This document shows positions 44,328 to 53,281 of a stretch of 64,000 bases of DNA, piece by piece. A program made the translations under genes and the position numbers. Each line of letters begins with the position of its first letter. Position 1 is the first letter of the stretch. Source of the DNA: WTJY01 sp045105475 (GTDB taxonomy: Bacteria > Chloroflexota > Anaerolineae > Promineifilales > Promineifilaceae); assembly GCA_045105475.1 (NCBI GenBank), contig JBGCDP010000023.1, positions 6,469 to 70,468 of the forward strand, in the 5' to 3' direction. Below the pieces are notes generated by a model, which saw nothing but the letters and a program-made list of their open reading frames with translations, did no database searches and was not told the DNA's origin.

Positions 44328-44461
44328 TTTATTGTCTCCTTAACTGAAAGATTTTCTGGAATAAATGTTTCCATTACCAATACGACGAACGAGTTTTGCC
44401 AAAATCGACATATTAGACAATCTATTTTAAAATCCGTTAAATTAAACTCTGAGGAAAAATA

Positions 44462-45166
44462 ATGATAAACGAAAAAGTAGCGATTCTCACGGCTGCAGGT
44501 AGTGGTATGGGAGCAGCAAGCGCACGCAAATTGGCGGCCGATGGGTATAAAGTAGCCATTTTATCTTCATCTGGTAAAGGTGAGGCGTTGGGTCAGGAAT
44601 TAGGCGGGATCGGTATGACGGGCTCGAATTTGGTTCCGGCTGATCTTGAAAAGCTGGTTAGGTTGACGATGGAGACTTACGGCCGGATCGATGCGGTGGT
44701 CAACAGTGCCGGGCACGGGCCAAAGGGTGATGTGCTTTCGATCAGTGATGAGGATTGGCATTTAGGGATGGATTATTACCTGATGCCGGCCGTGCGGATG
44801 GCCCGTTTGGTGACGCCGATTATGGAAGCGGCCGGTGGCGGGGCGATTGTCAATATTTCGACGTTTGCTGTGTTTGAGCCAGATCCTAGTTTCCCAACCT
44901 CGGCCGCGTTTCGGGCGAGCTTAGCCGCTTACTCAAAACTCTTTGCTGATAAATACGCTTCTAAAAATGTGCGGATGAATAACGTGTTGCCTGGCTTTAT
45001 CGACAGCTTGCCAGAAAAAGCGGAATGGAAGGCCCGTATCCCGATGGGTCGCTATGGTACGGCCGATGAAGTGGCTGCAACGGTGGCATTTTTGGTTTCA
45101 GACGGGGCAGCTTATATCACAGGACAAAATCTGCGGATTGATGGCAGTCTGACGCGGAGCGTATAG
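44462..45166 (+). CDS. SDR family protein lacking the catalytic Tyr-x3-Lys
   Basis: A 234-residue short-chain dehydrogenase/reductase fold protein. The cofactor loop is TAAGSGMGAASA (variant of TGxxxGxG) and the structural motif is NSAG instead of NNAG. The usual catalytic YxxxK aligns with S147-A-A-F-R151, so both the Tyr and Lys are replaced; the catalytic-site Ser region (VNIST) and the C-terminal GFIDS and GQNLRIDG are present. Aligned without gaps with typical members through to PGF. It may be a non-catalytic binding protein or use another residue. GAGG 8 nt upstream supports ATG 44462. Confidence 0.8.
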   Translation: MINEKVAILTAAGSGMGAASARKLAADGYKVAILSSSGKGEALGQELGGIGMTGSNLVPADLEKLVRLTMETYGRIDAVVNSAGHGPKGDVLSISDEDWHLGMDYYLMPAVRMARLVTPIMEAAGGGAIVNISTFAVFEPDPSFPTSAAFRASLAAYSKLFADKYASKNVRMNNVLPGFIDSLPEKAEWKARIPMGRYGTADEVAATVAFLVSDGAAYITGQNLRIDGSLTRSV

Positions 45167-45214
45167 TGGGCTTAGCTTAGCTACTTATTCTCCTTTGCTC
45201 TCGGCTCTCCGATT

Positions 45215-46123
45215 TTAAACCACGGCCAATATGAGTGTGAGTGTTACCACGCTGGCTAATGTTGAAAATAGCACCGTGCGTGTGACAAAATCGGGGAGCA
45301 GATCATATTCGAGGGCGATAATCGAGGTGAGTACGGCCGCTGGCATGGCTGCCTGCATAATCCCTGCACCACGTTCAATTCCGTCTAGCCCAAAAAAGCC
45401 GACAAAAACAAAGGCTAAAGCTGGGGAAATTAGTAAACGAATACCAGACACGATCAGGGTATCTTGATCTAGTTTGAGCGATTTTGTGCTAGCCAACTGG
45501 ACGCCTAACGCAACGAGCATCACAGGGACCATCGCCTGCCCCAATAGCCCAACAATTCGGTCTACCATGATAGGTGTTGAAATATCAAACCAATTGATGA
45601 GAATTGCTGGGACTGTGGCGATAAGAGCAGGGGTCTTAAATACTTCAAGCACCGCTGTTCCGCTGCTACCCCTGTGCCAGTTAGCCGCCATGACGCCGAT
45701 GATAAAAGAGATCACCAAGATGCCAAGAAAGTAAACGGTCGCAGCTTCTAACGCGACCTCGCCTAAATGGAACTGGATAATGGGGAACCCAAAATTACCG
45801 ACATTTCCAAATACGGCGATAAGGGTGTACGCGCCGATCATCTTGGGCGATTTGCCTAATATCCATGCAACGAAAAAACCAACAATCGCAACAGAAATAT
45901 GCACAATGGCCGTATAGCTAAGCATGCGGATGGCTAAGTCTGCTTCGATTGTGGCATTGCTCAAGGTAGAAAAAACGAAGGCCGGAATAAATAAAAAGTA
46001 GGCGGTGCGCGACAGCGTTCGAGCTTCTAGCCCCAAACGTGGCCCAGCAATCCAGCCGATGGCAACCAGCGCAAAAACCGGCGTGATGACATTGAGAAAT
46101 ATTGAGACGAGTTGTGCATTCAT
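45215..46123 (-). CDS. AEC (auxin efflux carrier) family transporter
   Basis: A 302-residue polytopic membrane protein with about 10 helices. Family-like segments are VGWIAGPRLGLEARTLSRTAYFLFIPAFVF (key part AYFLFIPAFVF), AVFGNVGNFGFPI and GIMQAAMPAAVLTSIIALEYDL. AEC carriers export or take up organic acids (for example malate or malonate) in bacteria. It is a single gene with no neighbours of matching function, so the substrate is open. The last gene before a 346-nt spacer on the minus strand's 5' side. Confidence 0.88.
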   Translation of the reverse strand: MNAQLVSIFLNVITPVFALVAIGWIAGPRLGLEARTLSRTAYFLFIPAFVFSTLSNATIEADLAIRMLSYTAIVHISVAIVGFFVAWILGKSPKMIGAYTLIAVFGNVGNFGFPIIQFHLGEVALEAATVYFLGILVISFIIGVMAANWHRGSSGTAVLEVFKTPALIATVPAILINWFDISTPIMVDRIVGLLGQAMVPVMLVALGVQLASTKSLKLDQDTLIVSGIRLLISPALAFVFVGFFGLDGIERGAGIMQAAMPAAVLTSIIALEYDLLPDFVTRTVLFSTLASVVTLTLILAVV

Positions 46124-46487
46124 AAGCGCTATCTGACCGGTATTGTCTTGGAGAATTATTTGCTCCCATTAGAAAATGAGGCGGGCATTTTATCAGATAT
46201 TGCGGAGTGGGGAGATGGTGGACAAACAAAAATGGCTGAACCCATATATTCACCTGTAAAAGGCTATCAATTTTGGTCGCTAGTGTCGCTAGTTTTGAAA
46301 AGGATTGCTAAACGGCCGGCTCCTCTTTTAGGTATGTGGCTGAACTAAAGGGCTATGCAAAATGGCAAGCCTAATCTAGATTTACTATTTATTTATCGCT
46401 TCGATTCGCCTAATTTATTCAAGCAGGAGGGTCTTTCAACTAATCTGTTGAGGAAGAACATACAATCTATTGATGAGAGAAATCGCC
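46124..46487. other. Intergenic region with no recognised gene
   Basis: Divergent spacer of about 364 nt between the AEC transporter and a small membrane protein. A 78-codon open frame at 46112-46348 overlaps the AEC start and has no protein-like sequence. One CGGCCG occurs at 46314. No clear promoter, operator or RNA was found. Confidence 0.5.
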
Positions 46488-46694
46488 ATGAGCTTGAATA
46501 CAAGTCAGTTTAAATCAGCCTATACGGCTAAAGTTGTTTTGCCGAAAAATTATAGGGATCAAGAATTGCAAAGGCCAGAGGGTAAATTAGCCGTTTTGCC
46601 CGAATACCGTTGGCCGTTAATCGAGGTTTCGCCTGCCGCTTTTTTTGCGATACTTATTGTTCTGGGATCCCTTGTCTATATTTTCGCCTCTTAA
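46488..46694 (+). CDS. Small single-helix membrane protein
   Basis: A 68-residue protein I do not recognise. A soluble N-terminal half with basic and acidic residues is followed by a single C-terminal membrane helix (AAFFAILIVLGSLVYIFAS), so it would be tail-anchored with the N-terminus in the cytoplasm. ATG codons at 46473 and 46488 both fit; GAGAGAAA 6-9 nt before 46488 favours the second. No neighbour suggests a role. It may be a stress or sporulation-type small membrane protein, but that is only a guess. Confidence 0.5.
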   Translation: MSLNTSQFKSAYTAKVVLPKNYRDQELQRPEGKLAVLPEYRWPLIEVSPAAFFAILIVLGSLVYIFAS

Positions 46695-46782
46695 ACACAA
46701 AATTTGGCTGCTAATTAACCCTGAAAGCCACCCCTGAAACGAGCGAGTCACTCCCTTTAGCAAAAATATTTATACCGTAAGC

Positions 46783-47199
46783 CTAGATTGATCGAATCGA
46801 GCCTTTTAAGCGCGTGCCGTTAACGCGGCTCATAACCGCTGTGTCAATCAGTGCTCCCAACGATATGCCAGCGGTGTAAGCGATAATGTCTGACCACAGG
46901 AAGCTATAGCCAATAATCAAGCCAATCAACTTGTACGTGCGCAAATAATCTAGCCAAGCTGGATGAAATAACTGTGTTATCTCGATGATGTAGGTTGTGG
47001 CAAGTGTGACAAGAAAAGCTGTCAGGGTCTCCCACCTAAAGAATAGGCGATAAAGGAAAAAGATCATCATTGCCCAAATAAAATCGCCCGCATAGGTGGT
47101 GTACCAGAGCGGGTAGTTGTTGGGTGTAATCCTTGTTGGCAGCCCAATAGCAAAAAGAAGTAGAATGATTGGAATATAGATTTTTAGTTTTTGTTGCAT
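46783..47199 (-). CDS. DUF2809 family membrane protein
   Basis: A 138-residue membrane protein with about four helices, minus strand. The opening YIPIILLLFAIGLPTRI, then YAGDFIWAMMIFFLYRLFF, and the central IEITQLFHPAWLDYLR match the DUF2809 family. Family function is unknown. Size is usual. The start lacks a clear ribosome site. It is convergent with the small membrane protein and divergent from the YjbR gene. Confidence 0.82.
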   Translation of the reverse strand: MQQKLKIYIPIILLLFAIGLPTRITPNNYPLWYTTYAGDFIWAMMIFFLYRLFFRWETLTAFLVTLATTYIIEITQLFHPAWLDYLRTYKLIGLIIGYSFLWSDIIAYTAGISLGALIDTAVMSRVNGTRLKGSIRSI

Positions 47200-47361
47200 A
47201 GCTGATTGACTCTTTAATTTAGACGGCCCGTTTTGGACGGTAGATTTTTAGAGAATATCAAGAGCGTATCATCGGTTGACCTTAAATCTAAACACTCAAG
47301 TGCCCGATGTGATATTGCTGTTGTTAGACGGCCTTAGATTGGCCGGTGATGGATACGATAT

Positions 47362-47703
47362 ATGATGAACCCAGACCAAGTTCGTGAATTTGCACTGTCT
47401 TTGCCTGAGTCGGAAGAGAAAGGGCATTTTGGGAACCCAGATTTCCGGACACGAAATAAGATTTTTTGCACCCTACAAATCGAGGAAAATACGGCCGTTC
47501 TAAAGTTAACACTTGAAGATCAGGAAGCGGTTACGACCTTGCAGCCAGAGGTATTTGAGTTGGGCGGTTGGAGCCATCAAGGTTGGACAAAGGTTAATTT
47601 AGCTAAGGTTGAAATGGGAGAGTTTAAGGCGTTAATGGTGTTGGCTTGGAAGAAGCTAGCGGCTAAACGGGCAATAAAAGTCTATGAGGGTCAAATAGGC
47701 TAG
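47362..47703 (+). CDS. MmcQ/YjbR family protein
   Basis: A 113-residue protein of the MmcQ/YjbR (CyaY-like fold) family. The hallmark NPDQVREFALSLPESEEKGHFGNPDFRTRNKIF is recognised by the parts ALSLPES and GHFGNPDFR. The central GGWSHQGWTKVNLAKV and terminal SYK-like WKKLAAKRA region are also typical. Members are called DNA-binding proteins on thin evidence. Two tandem ATG codons start the frame at 47362. Confidence 0.87.
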   Translation: MMNPDQVREFALSLPESEEKGHFGNPDFRTRNKIFCTLQIEENTAVLKLTLEDQEAVTTLQPEVFELGGWSHQGWTKVNLAKVEMGEFKALMVLAWKKLAAKRAIKVYEGQIG

Positions 47704-47907
47704 CGGTTAGCCCAGAGCACTGTCTAACCACTTGAGATCAACTGATGGGCTAATGTAATCATTGAGGATGAGCTTATCTTGACGTTTCATTAACTTTTTA
47801 GGTTATTTAAAAAAAGCCATGAAAATTGACTCTGCTTAAATCGATGAAAAGATTATTTGTCTGCTCCAATGACAATTTACTAATGACCAGGCTCGCGCTA
47901 ATTAAAT

Positions 47908-49524
47908 ATGAAGTATCTACCCACTTTAACCTTTGCAGCTTCCCTCTTAATTCTCCTTTTTTCTACTCAAACTAGCTTTTCAAATCAAGATAATCAAGTC
48001 AATGTCAGCGCTATTGCTCTGCATCAAGTTGGCGACGGCTTTTCGCAACCTTTAGGGATTGCCTCTACCGGTGTGGCTGACGATAGTCGCTTATTTATTC
48101 TTGAAAAAGGGGGGAAGATTAAAATTATTGAGCGGGGTGTTATTCGGCCGGAGCCGTTTCTAAATCTTGAGGGGAAGGTTTCCCTTGAGGCGGAACGCGG
48201 GCTGTTAGGTATGGCTTTTGACCCAGCTTATACGCGAAATGGGTATTTTTATGTGAACTACTCAGATAATCGGCCGGAAACATATGGGGATACAGTCATT
48301 GCTCGCTACAAGATTTCGGCCGACCCAAATATCGCTTTAGCTGGATCTGAAGAAATCATCCTTGAAATCGCCCAAGAGACAAGTAACCACAATGGTGGGC
48401 ATCTGGCTTTTGATTCAACCGGGCAACTCGTGATCGGGATGGGAGATGGAGGCGGCACGGGCGACCCGCTGAATCGAGCCCAAGACAAGCGGGAGCTGTT
48501 GGGTAAGATGCTGCGTATCAATGTACACGGGGATGGGATCGACCCGGTCAACGGCTGTGGCCGCGTGCGAAACTACAAAATCCCGGCCGATAATCCCCGG
48601 CCGAATGGGGAAGATGACTGGTGCCCTGAGATCCTTTCATCCGGATGGCGTAATCCCTGGCGCTATAGCCTCGACCCAGAAAACGGCCGGATGTGGGTGG
48701 GTGATGTTGGGCAAGATTTCCATGAAGAAATCAGCCTAGTGCCAAAGACGACAACCGTTCTGCGTGATTATGGTTGGTCATGTTTTGAAGGTATCGTTAA
48801 ATTCAAAAGCGATTGTGGCATTACTTCCAATGCACTCTATACCAAACCGATTATTACCTATAACCGAGTGGGACCAGCTCCGGAATTTGAGTTTCTTGGT
48901 GCATCGGTCACTGGCGGACTCGTGTATGACGGTGATACCTTTCCAGAGCTTCAGCGGCATTACTTCTATGGGGACTTTATTTCGGGGAAGATTTGGGCAG
49001 CGAATAAAGATGCAGACAACGAGGTCACTGAGGTGCTCAGTTCTGATGTGAAAATCGCTTCTTTTGGCCAGGGGAATAACAAAGAAGCTTATTTGGTTGA
49101 CCATATTTCAGGCGAACTGTTTCAGATTATTGGAAACTATGCGGCCGAAGTTAAGCAATTTGTCCCTACGCTCGCAACCCCCCAGCAGCAAATTGTGTGG
49201 CGTTTCGAAATCAAAAATATCGGGGTAAAACCACTTACCGATTTGGTGTTTACAAACCAGCTGCCACAGGGTGTGGTGTGGATATCGGGTGGGAATGTTG
49301 TCACCAATGAGGTTGAAGTGAAGATTGCTGAACTGAAACCTGGCGAGACGAAAGTGTTTGAATGGGAAGGGCTTGTCCCGATTTCTGAAGGAGTTGTGAT
49401 TAATAAAGGTCTGTCTCTTGAAGCTGTTGAGGGTATAAGCTTTATCGATTTAGATGAGGCTTCGGGCGTTACGACAGTGTCTGAGTCGCTCATAAAAATT
49501 TCTTTGCCAATGGTGGGGAACTGA
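47908..49524 (+). CDS. PQQ-type (glucose/sorbosone) sugar dehydrogenase with C-terminal DUF11-like domain
   Basis: A 538-residue exported protein. After the signal peptide (LTFAASLLILLFSTQTSFS) comes a six-bladed propeller of the GSDH family: ILEKGGKIKIIERG, GLLGMAFDPAYTRNGYFYVNY, NHNGGHLAFDSTGQLVIGMGDGG, WRNPWRYSLDPE and VGDVGQDFHEE (key parts). The conserved GGHLAF histidine and GDGGGTGDP loop bind PQQ and calcium in this family. Residues 430-538 form a DUF11-like conserved-repeat domain, as in the giant surface proteins. It likely oxidises sugars outside the membrane if PQQ is available. No pqq genes are in view. Confidence 0.87.
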   Translation: MKYLPTLTFAASLLILLFSTQTSFSNQDNQVNVSAIALHQVGDGFSQPLGIASTGVADDSRLFILEKGGKIKIIERGVIRPEPFLNLEGKVSLEAERGLLGMAFDPAYTRNGYFYVNYSDNRPETYGDTVIARYKISADPNIALAGSEEIILEIAQETSNHNGGHLAFDSTGQLVIGMGDGGGTGDPLNRAQDKRELLGKMLRINVHGDGIDPVNGCGRVRNYKIPADNPRPNGEDDWCPEILSSGWRNPWRYSLDPENGRMWVGDVGQDFHEEISLVPKTTTVLRDYGWSCFEGIVKFKSDCGITSNALYTKPIITYNRVGPAPEFEFLGASVTGGLVYDGDTFPELQRHYFYGDFISGKIWAANKDADNEVTEVLSSDVKIASFGQGNNKEAYLVDHISGELFQIIGNYAAEVKQFVPTLATPQQQIVWRFEIKNIGVKPLTDLVFTNQLPQGVVWISGGNVVTNEVEVKIAELKPGETKVFEWEGLVPISEGVVINKGLSLEAVEGISFIDLDEASGVTTVSESLIKISLPMVGN

Positions 49525-49695
49525 GAGAGCAATCGGCTGTGGTTTTTGCATAAACAATTGGCCAGCTATTTGGCAATAGGTGGCTCAAATAATAACCATC
49601 TGATTTGTCTTATCGCTTTTGCTTAAGCTGAGGCTATTTCTACACGTTTGCTATACTTGCCTATAAACCTTTCTCCTAAAAAGGAGGTGCCAAAG

Positions 49696-50643
49696 ATGCG
49701 CCTTCCCCTCACTAAAAATAAAACCCCTTGGTCTGAAAGAGGGTTACCCTACGTCCTTGTACTGAGCCTCATGTTTGGCACCTCGCTCGTTTCTGCTCGA
49801 ATCGGATTAGGCGAATTTACCTCGCTCGACTTTATCGGCCTGCGTATGGCACTGTCGAGCTTCGCATTTTTGTTTAGCTTTATCTTTTTTAGCTCCCGTT
49901 TTAAGTGGCCTACAGACCCGGCCGTCTGGCGGCATGGATTTGTGCTGGGGATCATCGGCACCGCCATTCCGATGACTGCGTTCATTAGTTCACTCAACTA
50001 TCTTTCCAGCGGCATTTCCTCGATTATCGGCACAACATCTCCTGCATTAACCGTCGTGCTGGCCCATTTTCTGCTCAAGGATGAGCGCATGACCGGCCGG
50101 ATTGTGTTCGGTGTTGTGTTGGCTCTAAGTGGGGCATTGCTTTTAATCTTGTTGGGTGAGTCAGGTCTGGAAACCGACGGTGCAGTCAACCCTATCGGGT
50201 ATCTACTTGTGTTTACAGCCAATATTAGCTCTAGTTTCGGCATCATTTATGCGCGGCGCTATGTGCGTAAGCTCAGCCCGTTTCAAATTACCAGCGTCCG
50301 TGCTTTGGTCACAATGCTTATTGTGCTGCCCATCGGCCTTTATTTTGGCGGCATCGATTTTTCGGCCGTCACGTATGTCGGGTATTCATCTTTGGTCTAT
50401 AGCGCGATTATTAGCTCATTTGCAGGCTTTATTCTCTCACTCTACATCATCAATCAGTTTGGCGTAGCGACTTCAGTCATGGTTCATTACATGATCCCGA
50501 TTGTGGCTACGACGACGGGTATCCTGCTGCTAGATGAAAAAATCACAACGGGCATGCTTGTTGGGATGGCGATTATTATCGGTGGAATTTCGATTATCAA
50601 TTCAAAGAAACCGACGGCCGAAAGAGAGAAACAGACCAGTTAA
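49696..50643 (+). CDS. DMT superfamily (EamA) exporter
   Basis: A 315-residue integral membrane protein with 10 helices arranged as two EamA repeats. The pattern GLRMALSSFAFLFSFIFF in the first half mirrors SVRALVTMLIVLPIGLYFG in the second. The loop YLSSGISSIIGTTSPALTVVLA and VHYMIPIVATTTGILLLDEKIT are typical of EamA (key parts). It likely exports amino acids or other metabolites. A strong AAGGAGGT 7 nt upstream fixes ATG 49696 against the longer upstream frame. Its TAA overlaps the stop codon of the convergent CrtI-like gene by 3-4 bases. Confidence 0.9.
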   Translation: MRLPLTKNKTPWSERGLPYVLVLSLMFGTSLVSARIGLGEFTSLDFIGLRMALSSFAFLFSFIFFSSRFKWPTDPAVWRHGFVLGIIGTAIPMTAFISSLNYLSSGISSIIGTTSPALTVVLAHFLLKDERMTGRIVFGVVLALSGALLLILLGESGLETDGAVNPIGYLLVFTANISSSFGIIYARRYVRKLSPFQITSVRALVTMLIVLPIGLYFGGIDFSAVTYVGYSSLVYSAIISSFAGFILSLYIINQFGVATSVMVHYMIPIVATTTGILLLDEKITTGMLVGMAIIIGGISIINSKKPTAEREKQTS

Positions 50644-52211
50644 AACCAGCGTCGGCCGTCTTTGAGCACGACTTGAGCCGCGTTTCTCCCGGCCGCCCCC
50701 ATAATTCCACCGCCGGGATGGGTTGATGCCCCAGTCAAATACAAACCTTTAATCGGTGTTTTGTACTGAGAGACGGTCAAGGCCGGCCGGAGCATAAACA
50801 TCTGATCAATCGACATTTCTAAATGCATCACATTCCCCTGTAGCAGTCCTAACTCCCGCTCAAGATAAAGCGGTGTTTCGACCAGTTTGTCGATAACCGC
50901 CTCTTTGACATTAGGGGCATACTCACCCAGCGTATCGAGCATTTTCTCAGCTATTTCCTCAGAAATCTCATCCCAGTTTTCTTTAGAAGCAAGCTCATAT
51001 GGATAATACTGCCCCCACAAAAACATTGTATGCTTGCCTGCTGGTGCCAGCGTCGGGTCGGTCGTTGAGAAGGTCATCGAGATGAGGGCTGGGTTTTCAG
51101 ACGGTCGTTTGGCTAAATAATCCCCATAGGCGGCATCTAAATAATCAAGTGATGGGCAGACAAACTGCATCGCCGTATGTTCTTCTCCAGCTACCCCTTT
51201 GGGCGTACTGGTCGCGGTGTAATTGGGTAGCTCGTCCATGGCGCAGCGTAGGATCATGCCAAAGCCGTTCCCAATCCGGCTATTATTGAGCAAGTTGCGC
51301 TGTGGCTGTGGCATATCATCTGCTTCTAGCATCGCCATCGTCGTGTGGATGTGAGCACCTGATACGATTGTTTTGGCGGTGGCTGTTTGAGTCAAACCGG
51401 TTTTGGTATTGGTAAACGTGACTCCCATCGCTTTCCCATTTTCGACTAAGATCTTTTCGGCCGGGCTGTTGGTCAAAATGGTTCCCCCATGCGCTTCAAC
51501 CATCTTTGCCAAAGATTGGGTCAGCATGCCCGATCCCCCTTTCGGCCGTTTCATACCGCTCACATGGTACATTGGGTGCCACAGAGCAAATGGCCCAGAG
51601 AGTGGTTCTGTCGGTGGTGGCCCAGACTGAGCCGCCATCCAGCCGATCATGGCAGGCACTTCTGGCCCATCAAACCAATTTTTGAGCAGTGGGCCGTACC
51701 CACGAAAAATATCAGCCATACGCTCCCAGTTCCCCGCCCCTAAGCCAGATTTAAACCCTAAATTTTTAACGACATTTCCCATCGTGGGAGGATTGGTAAA
51801 CGTTTCAACCGTAGCCTCTGCTAATGGTGTCCACGTCTTGACGAACTCACGGTATTTTTCAGCATCGGCCGCGTTGACCTTGGCTATGCTCTCGCACGTT
51901 TTGTCTAAATCTTTATAGATGGTGATATGTTGGCCGTCAGGGAAAGGGGCCCAAAAAAGCGGATCAACGTCTAAATATTCAAGACCATATTTCTCCAACT
52001 CTAGATCGGCCACGATAGGGGTATGGTGAATTAAAATATGGGCAGATCCCCCCAGATCAAATTTATAGCCGGGTACCATCTCTTCGGTGACAACCGCGCC
52101 GCCGACAATGTGTCTGCGTTCCAGCACCAGCACACGTTTACCCGCTTTGGCTAAGTATCCGGCACAAATAAGCCCGTTATGTCCCGCACCAATCACAATC
52201 GCATCGTACAT
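50640..52211 (-). CDS. CrtI/phytoene-desaturase-like FAD-dependent oxidoreductase
   Basis: A 523-residue flavoprotein, minus strand. The Rossmann dinucleotide motif VIGAGHNGLICAGYLAKAGK (key part GxGxxG) opens the protein, with LERRHIVGGA as the FAD-binding follow-up. The C-terminal GLYLTGASTHPGGGIMGAAG is the CrtI/PDH-type FAD end motif. These belong to the NAD(P)/FAD oxidoreductase group near phytoene desaturases and Carotenoid-like 'CrtI-related' enzymes; real substrate unknown. Its ATG begins 5 nt after the U-run of the efp terminator and has no Shine-Dalgarno. Confidence 0.85.
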   Translation of the reverse strand: MYDAIVIGAGHNGLICAGYLAKAGKRVLVLERRHIVGGAVVTEEMVPGYKFDLGGSAHILIHHTPIVADLELEKYGLEYLDVDPLFWAPFPDGQHITIYKDLDKTCESIAKVNAADAEKYREFVKTWTPLAEATVETFTNPPTMGNVVKNLGFKSGLGAGNWERMADIFRGYGPLLKNWFDGPEVPAMIGWMAAQSGPPPTEPLSGPFALWHPMYHVSGMKRPKGGSGMLTQSLAKMVEAHGGTILTNSPAEKILVENGKAMGVTFTNTKTGLTQTATAKTIVSGAHIHTTMAMLEADDMPQPQRNLLNNSRIGNGFGMILRCAMDELPNYTATSTPKGVAGEEHTAMQFVCPSLDYLDAAYGDYLAKRPSENPALISMTFSTTDPTLAPAGKHTMFLWGQYYPYELASKENWDEISEEIAEKMLDTLGEYAPNVKEAVIDKLVETPLYLERELGLLQGNVMHLEMSIDQMFMLRPALTVSQYKTPIKGLYLTGASTHPGGGIMGAAGRNAAQVVLKDGRRWF

Positions 52212-52215
52212 AAAT

Positions 52216-52249
52216 AAAAAAGACCAGATCGGTGTTACAACCGATCTGG
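52216..52249 (-). terminator. Rho-independent terminator of efp (minus strand)
   Basis: CCAGATCGGT and ACCGATCTGG (52224-52233, 52240-52249) form a perfect 10-bp stem. On the minus strand it is followed by TTTTTT (52216-52221). The next minus-strand start codon lies at 52211. Confidence 0.9.
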
Positions 52250-52276
52250 CCTAAAGATTCAACTCAAAATTTCAAA

Positions 52277-52834
52277 TCACACGCGTGTAATGTAAGAGCG
52301 TGTTTCTGTATTAACCTTAATCCGATCCCCTTCTTTCACGAAAAGTGGGGTACGTAACGATAGGCCGGTTTCAGTTTTGACTTCTTTTGTTGCGCCAGAA
52401 GATGTATCGCCTGCAACCGCATTTTCAGCCCAAACAACGTCGAATTCCATGCTTTTAGGCAAAATGTAGTCCAGCACTTCGCTTCCAAAAAGGAGTAGCT
52501 CAAGTTCTAGGTTTTCAGCTAGGAAAACATTGTCATCACCAAATACTTGATGTTGGACAAACGATTGAACGTAAGTGGTGGAATCCATAAAGACATAATT
52601 GTCTCCGTCATCATACAGGTATTGAACCTGGCGTTTGTCAAAGCTCACATCTTCTACTCGGTCTCCCGAGGTGAAGGTCATATAGGTGATTGACCCGGTG
52701 CGCATATTTTTGACGTTTACTTTGATAGTCGCTTTGCCACGGCCGGATTTGCGGTGGTCGTACTCTTGTACTTTAAATAGGTCGCCATCTTGGGTAAAAG
52801 CGGTGCCACGGCGGAGTTGATTTACATCGATCAT
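52277..52834 (-). CDS. efp: Translation elongation factor P
   Basis: A 185-residue three-barrel protein that rescues ribosomes stalled at polyproline. Family sequence from MIDVNQLRRGTAFTQDGDLF to the KxETGLxxxxPLFVKEGDRIKVNT end (key parts). The tip of domain I reads KSGRGKA: the residue aligned with K32/K34 of other EF-Ps is arginine (R32). Arginine at this position is typical of EarP-rhamnosylated EF-P, but no earP lies nearby. An 11-bp stem-loop precedes it, and a terminator follows. Confidence 0.95.
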   Translation of the reverse strand: MIDVNQLRRGTAFTQDGDLFKVQEYDHRKSGRGKATIKVNVKNMRTGSITYMTFTSGDRVEDVSFDKRQVQYLYDDGDNYVFMDSTTYVQSFVQHQVFGDDNVFLAENLELELLLFGSEVLDYILPKSMEFDVVWAENAVAGDTSSGATKEVKTETGLSLRTPLFVKEGDRIKVNTETRSYITRV

Positions 52835-52848
52835 TGCTGTTTTTCCAA

Positions 52849-52881
52849 AGGTCTTTCAGGCTTCAAAAAGCTGAAGGGCCT
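52849..52881 (-). repeat. Stem-loop in the efp leader
   Basis: AGGTCTTTCAG (52849-52859) and CTGAAGGGCCT (52871-52881) form an 11-bp stem with two G-U pairs, 15 nt upstream of the efp start. No U-run follows on the minus strand. Confidence 0.45.
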
Positions 52882-52958
52882 AAAAGTCGATAATGTTTTG
52901 AATTAAAAGGTATGTAGGCTGTTAATTCTACGCATGATCGATAATTGGGCAATATATT

Positions 52959-53195
52959 TTACTCACCCTTTTTGTCATCCTCTTTTTTTGCCCCAAAGCC
53001 ACTCATTGCAGTGCCAGACGCTGCACCAATGGCAACACCTAGTGCGATGCCAAGCCCGATATTGTCTAACGCAACGCCTAAAGCGACTCCAATCGCTATG
53101 CCAACACCCATGCCCACGGCTAACCCACCACCTGCTAATGATTGTTTTTGCTCTTCAATTTTCTTGTCGTTTTCGCGATTCTTTTCATCGCTCAT
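52959..53195 (-). CDS. Glycine-zipper membrane protein
   Basis: A 78-residue protein with a charged N-terminus (MSDEKNRENDKKIEEQK) and a long glycine-zipper stretch (GGLAVGMGVGIAIGVALGVA, then GLGIALGVAIGAASG), a Gly-x3-Gly pattern that forms membrane-spanning helical hairpins. The C-terminus is charged (KKEDDKKGE). GAGG 6 nt before ATG 53195 favours this start over the upstream ATG at 53207. Function is unknown; such proteins may be small membrane stabilisers. Confidence 0.7.
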   Translation of the reverse strand: MSDEKNRENDKKIEEQKQSLAGGGLAVGMGVGIAIGVALGVALDNIGLGIALGVAIGAASGTAMSGFGAKKEDDKKGE

Positions 53196-53281
53196 TGTTA
53201 CCTCCACTGTAACTTCGCTACCTTTTTAGCTCCATGCTAAAATTCATCACGCTAAAAATTAATTGGGAAGGAATGTACCTT

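Noticed and set aside
46112..46348. 78-codon open frame overlapping the AEC gene start
   Set aside because: Overlaps a real start codon and has no domain features.
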